This document shows, piece after piece, positions 53,451-64,000 of a stretch of DNA of 64,000 nucleotides (within the stretch, counting starts at the first letter, position 1; every line of letters starts with the position of its first letter). The DNA is taken from the NCBI RefSeq assembly GCF_000004195.4, contig NC_030681.2:138387506-138451505 (forward strand), given 5' to 3'. Position numbers and translations under genes: made by a program. This stretch comes from Xenopus tropicalis (Eukaryota > Chordata > Amphibia > Anura > Pipidae). The notes under the pieces were generated by a model, which ran no database searches, had not been told where the DNA came from, and saw nothing but the letters and a program-made list of their open reading frames with translations.

Positions 53451-55600
53451 TATTTCCCCCCACTGCTACTTTAGGCACCATCTCTCCCTACTATACCTGC
53501 TATCCCACAGCCCCAGTCCCTTCCCAGAGGCTATTATCCCCCCACTGCTACTATAGGCACCATCTCTCCCTACTATACCTGCTATCCCACAGCCCCAGTC
53601 CCTTCCCAGAGGCTATTATCCCCCCACTGCTACTATAGGCACCATCTCTCCCTACTATACCTGCTATACCACAGCCCCAGTCCCTTCCCAGAGGCTATTA
53701 TCCCACTGCTACTATAGGCACCATATCTCTCTACTATACCTGCTATCCCACAGCCACAGTCCCTTCCCAGAGGCTATTATCCCCCCACTGCTACTATAGG
53801 CACCATCTCTCCCTACTATACCTGCTATCCCACAGCCCCAGTCCCTTCCCAGAGGCTATTATCCCACTGCTACTATAGGCACCATCTCTCCCTACTATAC
53901 CTGCTATCCCACAGCCACAGTCCCTTCCCAGAGGCTATTATCCCCCCACTGCTACTTTAGGCACCATCTCTCCCTACTATACCTGCTATCCCACAGCCCC
54001 AGTCCCTTCCCAGAGGCTATTATCCCCCCACTGCTACTATAGGCACCATCTCTCCCTACTATACCTGCTATACCACAGCCCCAGTCCCTTCCCAGAGGCT
54101 ATTATCCCACTGCTACTATAGGCACCATCTCTCCCTACTATACCTGCTATCCCACAGCCCCAGTCCCTTCCCAGAGGCTATTATCCCACTGCTACTATAG
54201 GCACCATCTCTCCCTACTATACCTGCTATCCCACAGCCACAGTCCCTTCCCAGAGGCTATTATCCCCCCACTGCTACTTTAGGCACCATCTCTCCCTACT
54301 ATACCTGCTATCCCACAGCCACAGTCCCTTCCCAGAGGCTATTATCCCCCCACTGCTACTTTAGGCACCATCTCTCCCTACTATACCTGCTATCCCACAG
54401 CCCCAGTCCCTTCCCAGAGGCTATTATCCCCCCACTGCTACTATAGGCACCATCTCTCCCTACTATACCTGCTATCCCACAGCCACAGTCCCTTCCCAGA
54501 GGCTATTACTCCCCACTGCTACTATAGGCACCATCTCTCCCTACTATACCTGCTATCCCACAGCCACAGTCCCTTCCCAGAGGCTATTATCCCCCCACTG
54601 CTACTTTAGGCACCATCTCTCCCTACTATACCTGCTATCCCACAGCCACAGTCCCTTCCCAGAGTCTATTATCCCCCCACTGCTACTATAGGCACCATCT
54701 CTCCCTACTATACCTGCTATCCCACAGCCCCAGTCCCTTCCCAGAGACTATTATCCCCCCACTGCTACTATAGGCACCATCTCTCCCTACTATACCTGCT
54801 ATCCCACAGCCACAGTCCCTTCCCAGAGGCTATTATCCCACTGCTACTATAGGCACCATCTCTCCCTACTATACCTACTATCCCACAGCCACAGTCCCTT
54901 CCCAGAGGCTATTATCCCCCCACTGTTACTATAGGCACCATCTCTCCCTACTATACCTTCTATCCCACAGCCCCAGTCCCTTCCCAGAGGCTATTATCCC
55001 ACTGCTACTATAGGCACCATCTCTCCCTACTATACCTGCTATCCCACAGCCCCAGTCCCTTCCCAATGACTATTATCCCTCCACTGTTACTATAGGCACC
55101 ATCTCTCCCTACTATACCTGATATCCCACAGCCCCAGTCCCTTCCCAGAGGCTATTATCCCCCCACTGCTACTATAGGCACCATCTCTCCCTACTATACC
55201 TGCTATCCCACAGCCCCAGTCCCTTCCCAATGACTATTATCCCTCCACTGTTACTATAGGCACCATCTCTCCCTACTATACCTGATATCCCACAGCCCCA
55301 GTCCCTTCCCAGAGGCTATTATCCCACTGCTACTATAGGCACCATCTCTCCCTACTATACCTGCTATCCCACAGCCCCAGTCCCTTCCCAGAGGCTATTA
55401 TCCCCCCACTGTTACTATAGGCACCATCTCTCCCTACTATACCTGCTATCCCACAGCCACAGCCCCTTCCCAGAGGCTATTATCCCACTGCTACTATAGG
55501 CACCATCTCTCCCTACTATACCTGCTATCCCACAGCCACAGTCCCTTCCCAGAGGCTATTATCCCACTGCTACTATAGGCACCATCTCTCCCTACTTTAT
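53451..55600. repeat. 82-bp minisatellite, about 27 units
   Basis: The unit reads tattatccccccactgctac, tataggcaccatctctccct, actatacctgctatcccaca, gccccagtcccttcccagag, gc. Two length classes (about 82 and 78 bases, differing by CCCC) and a few marker changes (cagccac/cagcccc, ctttagg/ctatagg, atgactattatccct) are shuffled along the array. The open frames inside are by-products of a repeat lacking stops in some frames. Confidence 0.97.
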
Positions 55601-56454
55601 CTTCTATTCCCGAGCCTTCCATGCCCATGGCGGCACCTGTACTAACTTTTCCTATGTTTCCCAGCTTGCATGCCCTAATGACAGCCCACCCAACCTGAGG
55701 AAATGTTTCTTAAAAGCTGGTCTTGCAATAACCTGCACTCTCCTTGCTTTAATAACAGCGCTGATGAAAATCACAAGTCCCTAATTGCACAGATAAGTGA
55801 GAACAGAGTAAAGCAAGATGCTCTGACATTTAATCAAGCTCTGCTTTTCCCACTGTTACCCTAATATATAATTTGCAATGTCCAAGCTGTGATACCCATT
55901 GAGCAAATAAACTTGAGCCAGCGGTGCTGGGCTTTCTCTGTTAGTCAGTATAATGACAGGTTGCTGAGTAGCCTCCGTGCCTTTATGTTCATCACCTGTC
56001 TGCACCTTAGAGAACTATTGATTCCTGCATCTGATGTGCTGTTAGCGAAAATGAAATCTGAGCGACTCCTCTCCAAAACTGCTTTTCATAATGATAATCT
56101 ATGAAAGTCTGGAGTGACTTGTGATTTCATGGCTCTCTAGATTGCAGATTGCTTCTTCAGCAGCTTCGTCACCCAGGCCCCATGTACAATGCTGATAACT
56201 GTACTTACAGGTTAAATTGCCTTTTTTATAGCTAAACTTGCGCTGGTTTCCAAAGGGCTTGAAAAAATGTATAATTTTCTAAATATGTACCTGGTCAGTA
56301 TACTGTCCTTTTAAGGACGAACATGCCTTATTATTATCTTTCATTTGTACTGAATTATTGCACTTAATAGATGAATAGGTAATTAAATGCTTTGCCAAAA
56401 TTAATTGCTCAGAGAGCTCTTTTTAAGAGAGACTCGTTGCTCTGTTCGGATTAA
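55601..56454. other. Non-coding DNA
   Basis: Nothing recognised; no repeat signature from about 55.7 to 56.4 kb. Confidence 0.4.
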
Positions 56455-57260
56455 GTTGGTGAGCAGGGAAGAGTCGCCTGACATTCCTCTGGCCAGTTCT
56501 AAGCAGGGCACCATCACAAGACTTTCCTTTGCTCACTAACTTAATGTTCTGCCGGGACTGTTCAACGCAACTGAGCAGCACTGTTGTTTCAAAGTCATTC
56601 TATTAGAAGCGTAACAAATGAATAGTTAATGTAAATTGCAAAAGTGCTCAGAAGAGCACATTGTACAATTTTACATTCATTTCATTCATGTTAATGTTTT
56701 TGGGTTTTCATTTGCTTCATATAAAAAAAGGGAAAGTTGTGCTCACCTCTATATTTTAAACCATTAGGCGGGGGTGCAATGAGGCTGTGACCTCAAGATT
56801 CATACAGACAGAAACAAGACATCCTCTGAACTCTCCCATTATCAATATATATAGGGCATTAAGCCATTCTGTGCATTAAGCTACCAACATATGCCCTCCC
56901 CTTTAAGCAAAACAGCGAATGTTTGTCCATATACTGCAATATATCAAGCTGGCCAACTACGTCATCCAGTAAGTTATCCCCGGTCTATCTCTAGACAAAG
57001 CCACAGGTTATCCAATGACAAGCCTGTCAACCCTGGACATTAAGCGAAAATCAAGATATAAAAGAACAGAGACTGGGTCTTAGACACTATACCCTCAGTA
57101 GTTGATCCAGGGACTGGTCCGATTGCCATCTTGGAGTCAGGAAGGAATTTTTCCCACAATGCAGCAAATTAGAGAGACTTCAGGTGGGGGGGGGGTTGCC
57201 ATCCTCAGGATCAACTAGCAGTTAGGCAGGTTATATATAGGTATAAAAGTTGTGCTTAGT
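56455..57260. mobile_element. Cluster of dispersed repeats including a LINE-like 3' part
   Basis: 56455-56700 resembles 44780-45040. 56727-56980 carries the agggaaagttgtgctcacc repeat seen at 10.67 and 21.9 kb. 57105-57215 contains ccaggaactggtccgattgcc-like and ggaaggaatttttccc words and a G run followed by ttgccatcctcaggatcaac, typical of LINE 3' regions in frogs. No reverse-transcriptase frame is present. Confidence 0.5.
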
Positions 57261-58576
57261 AGAGAGGAATACATGCCTGCTGTGTAAGGGCTCGGAGAAA
57301 CCCTAGGGTGCTGTGCTTGCTGTACAGAGTTCTATTGATATTCAACACATTGTCATGCCCCATTGACTGCGCATATAGCAATATTTAGCTATTTTGGTTC
57401 CACTGATCTGTGTGTTACATTATCTACCCAGACCAGTTAGGGCAGACACAAATGCACTGTATTTTGGGCCATCGCACTGGTGAATCCAAGGACCAAAGCA
57501 TTAGCTATGGGCCAAGCACAGATTGCTTCTTTGCAAGAACATCTCAAGGGATGCACAAAGGAAGGACAAACCCTGCTACTTCCAGACTTGCCAGTGGCGC
57601 TTCCACACTGTATTGGGGGCTTCTCCAGGCTGGGTTTTATATTCAAAAGGACTCCCTGCTATCCAGTGATATAAGTAGAAGTTACTGGACAAGTTTTACA
57701 AACATATATTAAAATTGGACATCAGTTACTATTGTTATCTCCCTACTGTGGCCCAATGGGATAACAGCACAGTATATGCTTCCCCAGGGGCACATATGTA
57801 CAGTGGTACGTAGATGGTTAATAAATCAAATTGCTGTGCCGTATTATTCAATATTTGGTCACCTTTAGAAATGAAGGCATGACAGCCCTGGAAAATAAAA
57901 AAACTGATATATATTGATATTCTGCATGTAACAGTATGGAGGGCCATCACTTTATTAACATCAGCTGCTTCATTCAGCAAGAGACACGGGCTGCTATACA
58001 AATAAGCATGATAACAGGATGGAAACCTTTCCCTTTGCATGAAATTTCTTCACTTTTCCATATTCTGTTTTAGTTATCTCTTTGGCATGAATCTAAGCAG
58101 ATAGAGCTGGAAAGGTCACAGCAATAAGTGATATCTCCACTTCCCGGGTATGTGCCGAGCCTCTCTTATCCCAGTGCTATGATCTCACCTCGCTGCTGGG
58201 ATAGGAAATGTCACTGTATAAATTCCCTCTCGCTGCCACAATTGTCAAAAATAATTGTTTCATGTGTCAGAAATGTAGAAAACTATTAATGTGACTTTAT
58301 CCGTTCCCCCCAATGGCTCTTAGGTAATCAGTTGGGATTAATGCGCAGGAAACAGGAGCCCAATGAGACCCTGTAGAACCTGAACACAATTGCCCTCACT
58401 CATAAATAAATGAGCCGCTTACAGGTTTCACCTGTGATTTACTGGTGGCGTCAGTGGTACATGGAATAAAAGTGAATAATGTGAAGGAGAGGGAGACTAG
58501 AGCTATAGAGCACTGCTGGAGATCAGGCACATTCAGTTGCTAGGAATGACTCCATTCGGTCACATTCAGGTGGGGT
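57261..58576. other. Non-coding DNA
   Basis: No gene is recognised. Open frames of about 100 codons on both strands near 57.4-58.0 kb overlap and lack protein features. Confidence 0.4.
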
Positions 58577-58816
58577 TAGGGTTGCCACCTCTGCTGGCTT
58601 TTTTGCCAGGCAGGAGGTGGGCGGTGACATCACAGGGTGGGGAAAAAGTGGAGCACCGCCATCACTGGGTGGGGCTATGATGCCCGATCGCCAGGTCAAT
58701 CTCAGTGAGTCCTGCCCAATTTTCCTAAGTTGGAAAACTAGCCAGGAGCTTTTGACCCAGACTACCCTTACGAAAACTGGGCTGTCCAGGTCAAAACCGG
58801 ACAGGTGACAACCCTA
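58577..58816. mobile_element. MITE with tagggttgccacct termini
   Basis: tagggttgccacct and aggtgacaaccct(a) form the ends of a 240-bp element. A related piece, without clear ends, is at about 22030-22260. Confidence 0.75.
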
Positions 58817-59080
58817 GGTAGGGGACACTCAGGGTGGGGCACGTTCTGTTCCGGGCATAATAATGAGCTCAAATGAGACAATATCATAACAGCAACAAAG
58901 TTCATACCAGTTCTAGCAACCAGTCAGCAGGTAATATTTACTGATCTGCCATATGAAAGCAAACGTCTGATTGGTTGGTATGGGGTATTAGACCTGCCCA
59001 AACATTGCACCATTTATTACCTTTTCCCCCTTAGTCTGAGATCATGTCATTAGTGATCCCCAAACAGACCAAGATTTTAT

Positions 59081-59950
59081 TACAAGAATGGGAATCCATT
59101 TTCTGGGAACCTGTTATCCAGAAACCTCTAAATTACAGGAAGGCCATGTAGACTCCATTTTAATCATTTAATTCATTTTTTTGTAAAATGATTCCCATTT
59201 TTCTCTGTAAAATAAAACGTACTTGATCCCAACTAAGATATAATTACCCCTTATTGGGGGCAGAACAGCCCTATTGGATTTATTTAATGGTTAAATGATT
59301 CCCTTTTCTCTGTAATAATAAAACAGAACCTGTACTTGATCCCAACTAAGATATAATTACCCCTTATTGGGGGCAGAACAGCCCTATTGGGTTTATTTCA
59401 TGGTTAAATGATTCCCTTTTCTCTGTAATAATAAAACAGTACCTGTACTTGATCCCAACTAAGATATAATTACCCCTTATTGGGGGCAGAACAGCCCTAT
59501 TGGGTTTATTTCATGGTTAAATGATTCCCTTTTCTCTGTAATAATAAAACAGTACCTGTACTTGATCCCAACTAAGATATAATTACCCCTTATTGGGGGC
59601 AGAACAGCCCTATTGGGTTTATTTCATGGTTAAATGATTCCCTTTTCTCTGTAATAATAAAACAGTACCTGTACTTGATCCCAACTAAGATATAATTACC
59701 CCTTATTGGGACAGAACAGCCCTATTGGGTTTATTTCATGGTTAAATGATTCCCTTTTCTCTGTAATAATAAAACAGTACCTGTACTTGATCCCAACTAA
59801 GATATAATTACCCCTTATTGGGGGCAGAACAGCCCTATTGGGTTTATTTAATTGTTAAATGATTCCCTTTTCTCTGTAATAATAAAACAGTACCTGTACT
59901 TGATCCCAACTAAGATATAATTAATCCTTATTGGAGGCAAAACAAACAGT
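59081..59950. mobile_element. Tandem-carrying MITE with seven 113-bp units, right end missing
   Basis: The left end tacaagaatgggaatccatt is decayed. Seven units (ctaagatataattacccc) follow at about 59230, 59345, 59458, 59571, 59684, 59795 and 59908. The element stops abruptly after the last unit without the family's right terminus. Confidence 0.92.
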
Positions 59951-60400
59951 GTATTTGTACAGCGAGAGCCATTTCATTCTCTCCGGGAGGCGGCTGTACT
60001 GGCGGATACATTACACAGTGGCTGCCTTTGTAGCAGGTTAGAGAAGCTACTAATATAATACTGGTGAGTATGCCATGTTGCCATGTTGATTCAGGCTTTT
60101 TGGAGATGGTATTTGTTGTTTTTTCAGAAAGCTGTGCTCCTCAAATATTTCCAAAACTTTTTAAGGGAACAGGGATCTGGGATTAAACCCCCAACCTTTC
60201 CCCTCCATTGGGCCAGTTCAGGTAATTGTGCCAAAATGGTTTCCTGCTGGAAGATTAAACTTAATGTTTAATGAGTTTCCGTAAAATCAAAGACAAAACA
60301 CCACTTGTATAAGCACAGATAGCAAACACCAACCCTGTAAGCACAGCCTGGCGCGGGACAATGCCATTTCAAATAAAACCAATTCAAATCTAGCTATGGG

Positions 60401-60612
60401 CAGGGTTGGACTGGGCGGCCCAGACATGATCCCTGTTGCCTCTTCCCCGGGTGCCAATGTCCTCCTCTGATGTGTTTCACTTACTCGCGCTCAGGAAGGG
60501 ACATCGGGCGGGTGGCAGGGTCCCCTGCAGTGGGTGCGGGTGACGTGGCAGGAGAGGGCACCTTGGGGGCTGCGGGCCCTGGTGGGCCCAGCACCCCCCT
60601 AGTCTGGCCCTG
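60401..60612. mobile_element. hAT-type MITE with 8-bp target duplication GCTATGGG
   Basis: GCTATGGG at 60393-60400 and 60613-60620. Ends cagggttggactggg and ctagtctggccctg. It is 212 bp with a GC-rich interior. Confidence 0.93.
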
Positions 60613-60749
60613 GCTATGGGAGGACATAGTACAGTGAGAACACATCAAGCTTGCCCAGTGCTAAATAGGTAGTGGTAAGGGGGACACACTGATCAAACAC
60701 AATATGTTGTCACTGTACTATGTCCACCCAGCCAGAATTTAATTGGTTT

Positions 60750-61470
60750 TGAAGGGGTTGCTCGTCTATAAATTAACTATTAATATGTTGCATTGAGTGC
60801 GATTCTGAAACAATTTGCAGTTGGTCTTCATTGTTTATTATTTGTGGGTTTTCAATTATTTTGCATTTTATTTAGCAACTCTCCACTTTGAAATTTTAGC
60901 AGCTGGTCCGATGTTCTTCTGGTGAGTAAAAGTACTAGAAAACTCAGATATGTTAGATTAGCCTCTGTCTTTCTTCCAAACTGACCAATACGTTGCACCA
61001 TAGCAAAATGAACTCAAATTAACAGTGGGTTGGTAGGGGTAGTTTAACTTTTAGTATGTTGTAGAAAGGTCAATTGTAAGCAATGTTTTAATTGGTTTTC
61101 ATTTTTTTTTATAGTTTTTTAACTATTTGCCTTGTTGGGACTCGTTTTCAAATGGGGGGTCACTGACCCCGGCAGCTGACAAACTATTGCTCTGTGACGC
61201 TAAAATCTAATTGTTACCGTTGCTCTTTATTACTTACCTCTCCATTCAGACCCTCTCCTAATCATAGTCCAGTCATTCATTTAAACCACTCCCTAATTGC
61301 TAAGGTTATTTGGACCCTAGCAACCATATAGCTGCTGAAATTCCAAACCAAACTGCTGAACAAAGAGTAAAATTGAATGATAGTAAAATTTTGAGACAAA
61401 TTGCAATTGGTCTTCATTTTTTCTCTACATCTTACTAAAAGTTAACTCAAAGGTGAACAACTCCTTTAAT
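60750..61470. mobile_element. ttgttcacctt-type MITE, diverged and rearranged
   Basis: Begins gaaggggttgctcgtctata and ends aaaggtgaacaactccttta. The interior has two starts of the family (taatatgttg and ttagtatgttgtag), which suggests a duplication or a nested copy. Confidence 0.7.
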
Positions 61471-61984
61471 ATCTTCGAATCTTTCAAGAAAGAAATAATA
61501 AATGTAAATTGCAAAAACGCACTTAATTTTACATTCATTTATTTTAAAGGTTTACTTATCCTTTAACGTACAAATAAGATTCTTGAATTATTCGGATTTC
61601 TAAAACTTTATAATATTTCCCCCGAGAGCTGCTTGTAGAATTGTACAAAAGAGCACATTAAATCCTGGTTGTGATTAATTAACAAGAATTATAATTATTC
61701 CTCTAACCTTGCTGCTCTTTTTCGCTTTTGTTTTGCTGCTCAAATGTGTTTCATCCGAATACAATGTGTCAAAGGTTCAGCGAGGAATTAACTGTGTTGC
61801 ATAAATGTACCGTTTCCCAGAGATTTCCATTGATGCGAATACATTAGAAGCTGTCAGTCTGCCAAGCACGATACGAATGGCGTCTGGCTCACTCTGCGCA
61901 CGCTGCACATCTGGCCCCTCGTACCGCAGATATACAGGCGCCGGGATGTTTTTATCAGGGTTTGAACTATTAGAGCAAATGCAC
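61471..61984. other. Non-coding DNA with candidate conserved block 61600-61880
   Basis: 61600-61880 lacks repeat signatures and carries AT-rich homeodomain-type words (gattaattaacaagaatta). No gene is seen. Confidence 0.3.
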
Positions 61985-62335
61985 ATTATTATTATTACTA
62001 TTATTATTATTACTATTATTATTATGTATAACACCAACACATTATGCAGCACTGTAATAAACATACAAGAAACATACAAAAACAGACAATACAAGAAGTA
62101 AAGAGGGCTCTGACCAGAAGAGCTTACAATCTTAAGCATTAGGATAAAAACAATTTCAGGGATGCTTTTTGTTGGAAAGATAAAACAACACCAAAAAAAA
62201 CCCCATGACAGTAGGTGACTGGCCGGCAACTCCTCTACATGGTATAGATTGTAAGCTCTTTTGGACAGGGCCTTCTTCACTGCTTGTATCGGTTATTGGT
62301 TGCTTTGTGTGTAAATATGTATGTTAATAATAATA
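61985..62335. repeat. Inverted pair of gcagcgctgtacaataa-type repeats with (ATT)n runs
   Basis: The + copy (61985-62140) has an ATT run, caccaacacattatgcagca and agagcttacaatctta. The opposite copy (about 62240-62335) has gattgtaagctcttttgg and ends in (TAA)n. Together they produce a 167-codon open frame on the - strand with isoleucine/valine runs, which is not a gene. Confidence 0.75.
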
Positions 62336-62393
62336 ATAATGGTTGTATGGTTGCCATATCTGCTACTTATTAAAGTAAATGCATCCCTCCTAA

Positions 62394-62709
62394 GGGCTGT
62401 GGCAGACGGGGAGACTAGTTGCCCACAACAAATCTCCCTTGTCACGGGCGACTAGTCTCCCCAAAATACCATCCCACCGGCGAGTATGTAAATCACCGGT
62501 GGGATGGCATACATGGCGCCACAATTTCCCCAAAATCGCGGAAGTTGCTTTGAGAGGAAACTTCCACGTTTTCGGGGGAAATCGTGGCGGCGATTTACAT
62601 TTTCCCCGGTGGGATGGCATTTCGGGGAGATTAATTTGGGACCATTAGGGCTGTGGCACCACAAATCTCCCTTGTCGCAGGTGACTAAGCTCCCCGTGTG
62701 CCACAGCCC
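62394..62709. mobile_element. Harbinger-like MITE with 3-bp target duplication TAA
   Basis: TAA at 62391-62393 and 62710-62712. Ends gggctgtggcagacggggag and the mirror ctccccgtgtgccacagccc. Internal subrepeats include catcccaccgg / ccggtgggatg and aatcgcgg-type palindromes. A TWA duplication is the mark of PIF/Harbinger elements. Confidence 0.85.
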
Positions 62710-62712
62710 TAA

Positions 62713-63407
62713 TGGTCCCAAATTAGGCAGGACAGTCCCAAATATCAGGCACTGAACAGTGGGCAAGGTTTAGGGCAGAATGCAGTGTGTCTGGGGGTAA
62801 CTGGGCCTCTGAGAACCCACCCGCACAAGTGATGCCATAACGTAATGGGCAGGATGTCACTTCTGCCCGCGGCATGTCACATTGTACCCACCCCCCCAGA
62901 GGAGAGTATCAGGCAGCAGTACCATAGAGACATCCGAGGGCTGTCACTTTAGGCAGGAGACCTTCAGTGTATGGGTTTCCTCCATGGCATCTGGTTTCCT
63001 CCAACCACAGGCAATTAGGGTTACTGACTACACTGGTGTGTACACCCCAATGCCATGACTTAAAAACATGGTAGAAACACCCAGTGCGTTTGGTGCTTCC
63101 CTGCAGTCACAGGCCTATGAGCAAGTGCTGGGCAGCATGAAATGTTTTTACTGTGATGCAGATAATATTGCTGTACATGTCCAGTTAATTGGTTAACAGG
63201 GGCCACCAGTGTTGGGGGGTGAGCACGAAATGGTATGGACCATTGCAATGGGGGCAGGTTAATAATGTAAATAGAGAAAGCTGGTTGTTGAGGAGTTAGT
63301 GTTACTGTTACATTGGTAGAAAACTGGCGCCATCTGGTGGGCATGAGCAGCATTACAATAAGCACAGTAATTTAATCTGAAGCGCCATAGTGTTTTCTGG
63401 GTGGGGG
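62713..63407. other. Non-coding DNA
   Basis: Nothing recognised. Confidence 0.4.
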
Positions 63408-63415
63408 GGTGGCCC

Positions 63416-63667
63416 CAGTATCGGACTGGCCACCAGGATACCAGGAAAACTCCCGGTGGGCCCAGGTGTCAGTGGCCTGCTTTATGGTCATTCTCTATTT
63501 CTCAATGGGAAGAAAGAGAAGAAATAGATGGAATAGATGCTAGCATGTAAATAAAAGAGACTAGAAGAATAAAGAGGTTGGGTGAGGAAAGGAGGAAAAA
63601 TAGTTTGGAGAGTGGGCCCATGGTCCAAGGTTTTCTGGTGGGCCCCTGGGGCCCCAGTCCGACACTG
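63416..63667. mobile_element. hAT-type MITE with 8-bp target duplication GGTGGCCC
   Basis: GGTGGCCC at 63408-63415 and 63668-63675. Ends cagtatcggactggcc and ggccccagtccgacactg. It is 252 bp. The ends match the cagggtcggactggg type at 60401. Confidence 0.92.
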
Positions 63668-63675
63668 GGTGGCCC

Positions 63676-64000
63676 TCTCTCACCAAGTCTTTGACCCCCC
63701 CCCCCCCAGTGAGTTTAAAATAAACAATAATAATGCATCTCCCTACCTTTTACACCTGACATATAAAAGGGATAGTACAGGATTTAGCAGTGATTAAACT
63801 GTGGTTAAAATGCAGCAAAGTATCAGCCTGTCAACCATTTTAGGGAGGAGAAGAAATCATCACTGGGGGGGGGGCAAGTTGTTAGGGACAGTACAGAATT
63901 TATTCCAAGATCTCTGTACGCAGAATGCTGCGCTCACGTGGCCCTGGTGCCACCCTATTGTCTCCTCCAACTCATTCTGGGAAAGCTTGCTATTAAATAT
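63676..64000. other. Non-coding DNA at window end
   Basis: Nothing recognised beyond a C run at about 63696-63708 and a G run at about 63865. Confidence 0.4.

Noticed and set aside
53426..53638. Open frames with repeated peptide phrases
   Set aside because: They are translations of the 82-bp minisatellite. The phrase repeats because the DNA does, and frames break where CCCC is missing.
57105..57215. LINE with coding capacity
   Set aside because: Only a 3'-type fragment is present; no reverse transcriptase or endonuclease frame is found nearby.
61777..62280. 167-codon open frame on the - strand, the longest in the window
   Set aside because: Its isoleucine/valine runs come from the (ATT)n microsatellite and the rest from a dispersed repeat pair.
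43986..64000. Possible exons of the gene expected next to hpcal1 (odc1 in mammals)
   Set aside because: No open frame or splice-bounded segment resembles ornithine decarboxylase or any other protein I know. The neighbour must lie beyond the window, or synteny differs.

Overview
This is a window of frog nuclear DNA, most likely Xenopus and probably X. tropicalis or a close relative. Two things point there. The one clear gene is a vertebrate neuronal calcium sensor. The remaining sequence is packed with the short non-autonomous DNA transposons that fill pipid genomes: TTAA-flanked T2/Kolobok-like MITEs, hAT-type MITEs with 8-bp target duplications, and a MITE family carrying an internal 113-bp tandem repeat. 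There is no sign of a bacterial, organellar or viral replicon.

The gene is hpcal1 (hippocalcin-like 1) on the + strand. Its complete 193-residue coding sequence is split over three exons: 34453-34830, 37234-37339 and 40542-40639. All junctions are GT-AG and the reading frame closes exactly. The first coding exon opens with 25 bases of 5' UTR behind a splice acceptor at 34427, so the promoter and at least one non-coding exon lie upstream. A plausible non-coding exon is at 14515-14591. The 3' UTR starts at 40640. It may end near 41.1 kb, or about 3.3 kb further on at the AATAAA at 43962. If it runs the long way, the mRNA carries a 125-bp perfect hairpin (41804-42114) and a 47-bp near-perfect hairpin (43186-43282), both supplied by MITEs.

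Layout. 1-34.4 kb is the 5' part of the locus (5' intron and/or upstream DNA): single-copy DNA with possible conserved blocks, a 34-bp minisatellite grown from a GATA run (5.4-6.1 kb), a decayed ~68-bp tandem repeat (13.7-14.1 kb) and many MITEs, three of them hAT copies with intact 8-bp target duplications. 34.4-40.6 kb is the coding part, with a 30-bp minisatellite in the intron before the second coding exon. 40.6-44 kb is 3' UTR with nested foldback elements. 44-64 kb is flanking DNA with no recognisable exon. It holds four copies of the tandem-carrying MITE (a fifth is in the last intron and a sixth, single-unit copy is at 17.7 kb), a 27-copy 82-bp minisatellite (53.45-55.6 kb), two more hAT MITEs with target duplications and a Harbinger-like MITE with a TAA duplication.

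No new multi-gene system is visible. The most interesting material is structural: a MITE family whose internal tandem repeat varies from 1 to 7 units between copies, and the stacked hairpins in the probable hpcal1 3' UTR. Names of repeat families come from memory of vertebrate repeats; boundaries and target duplications were read directly.
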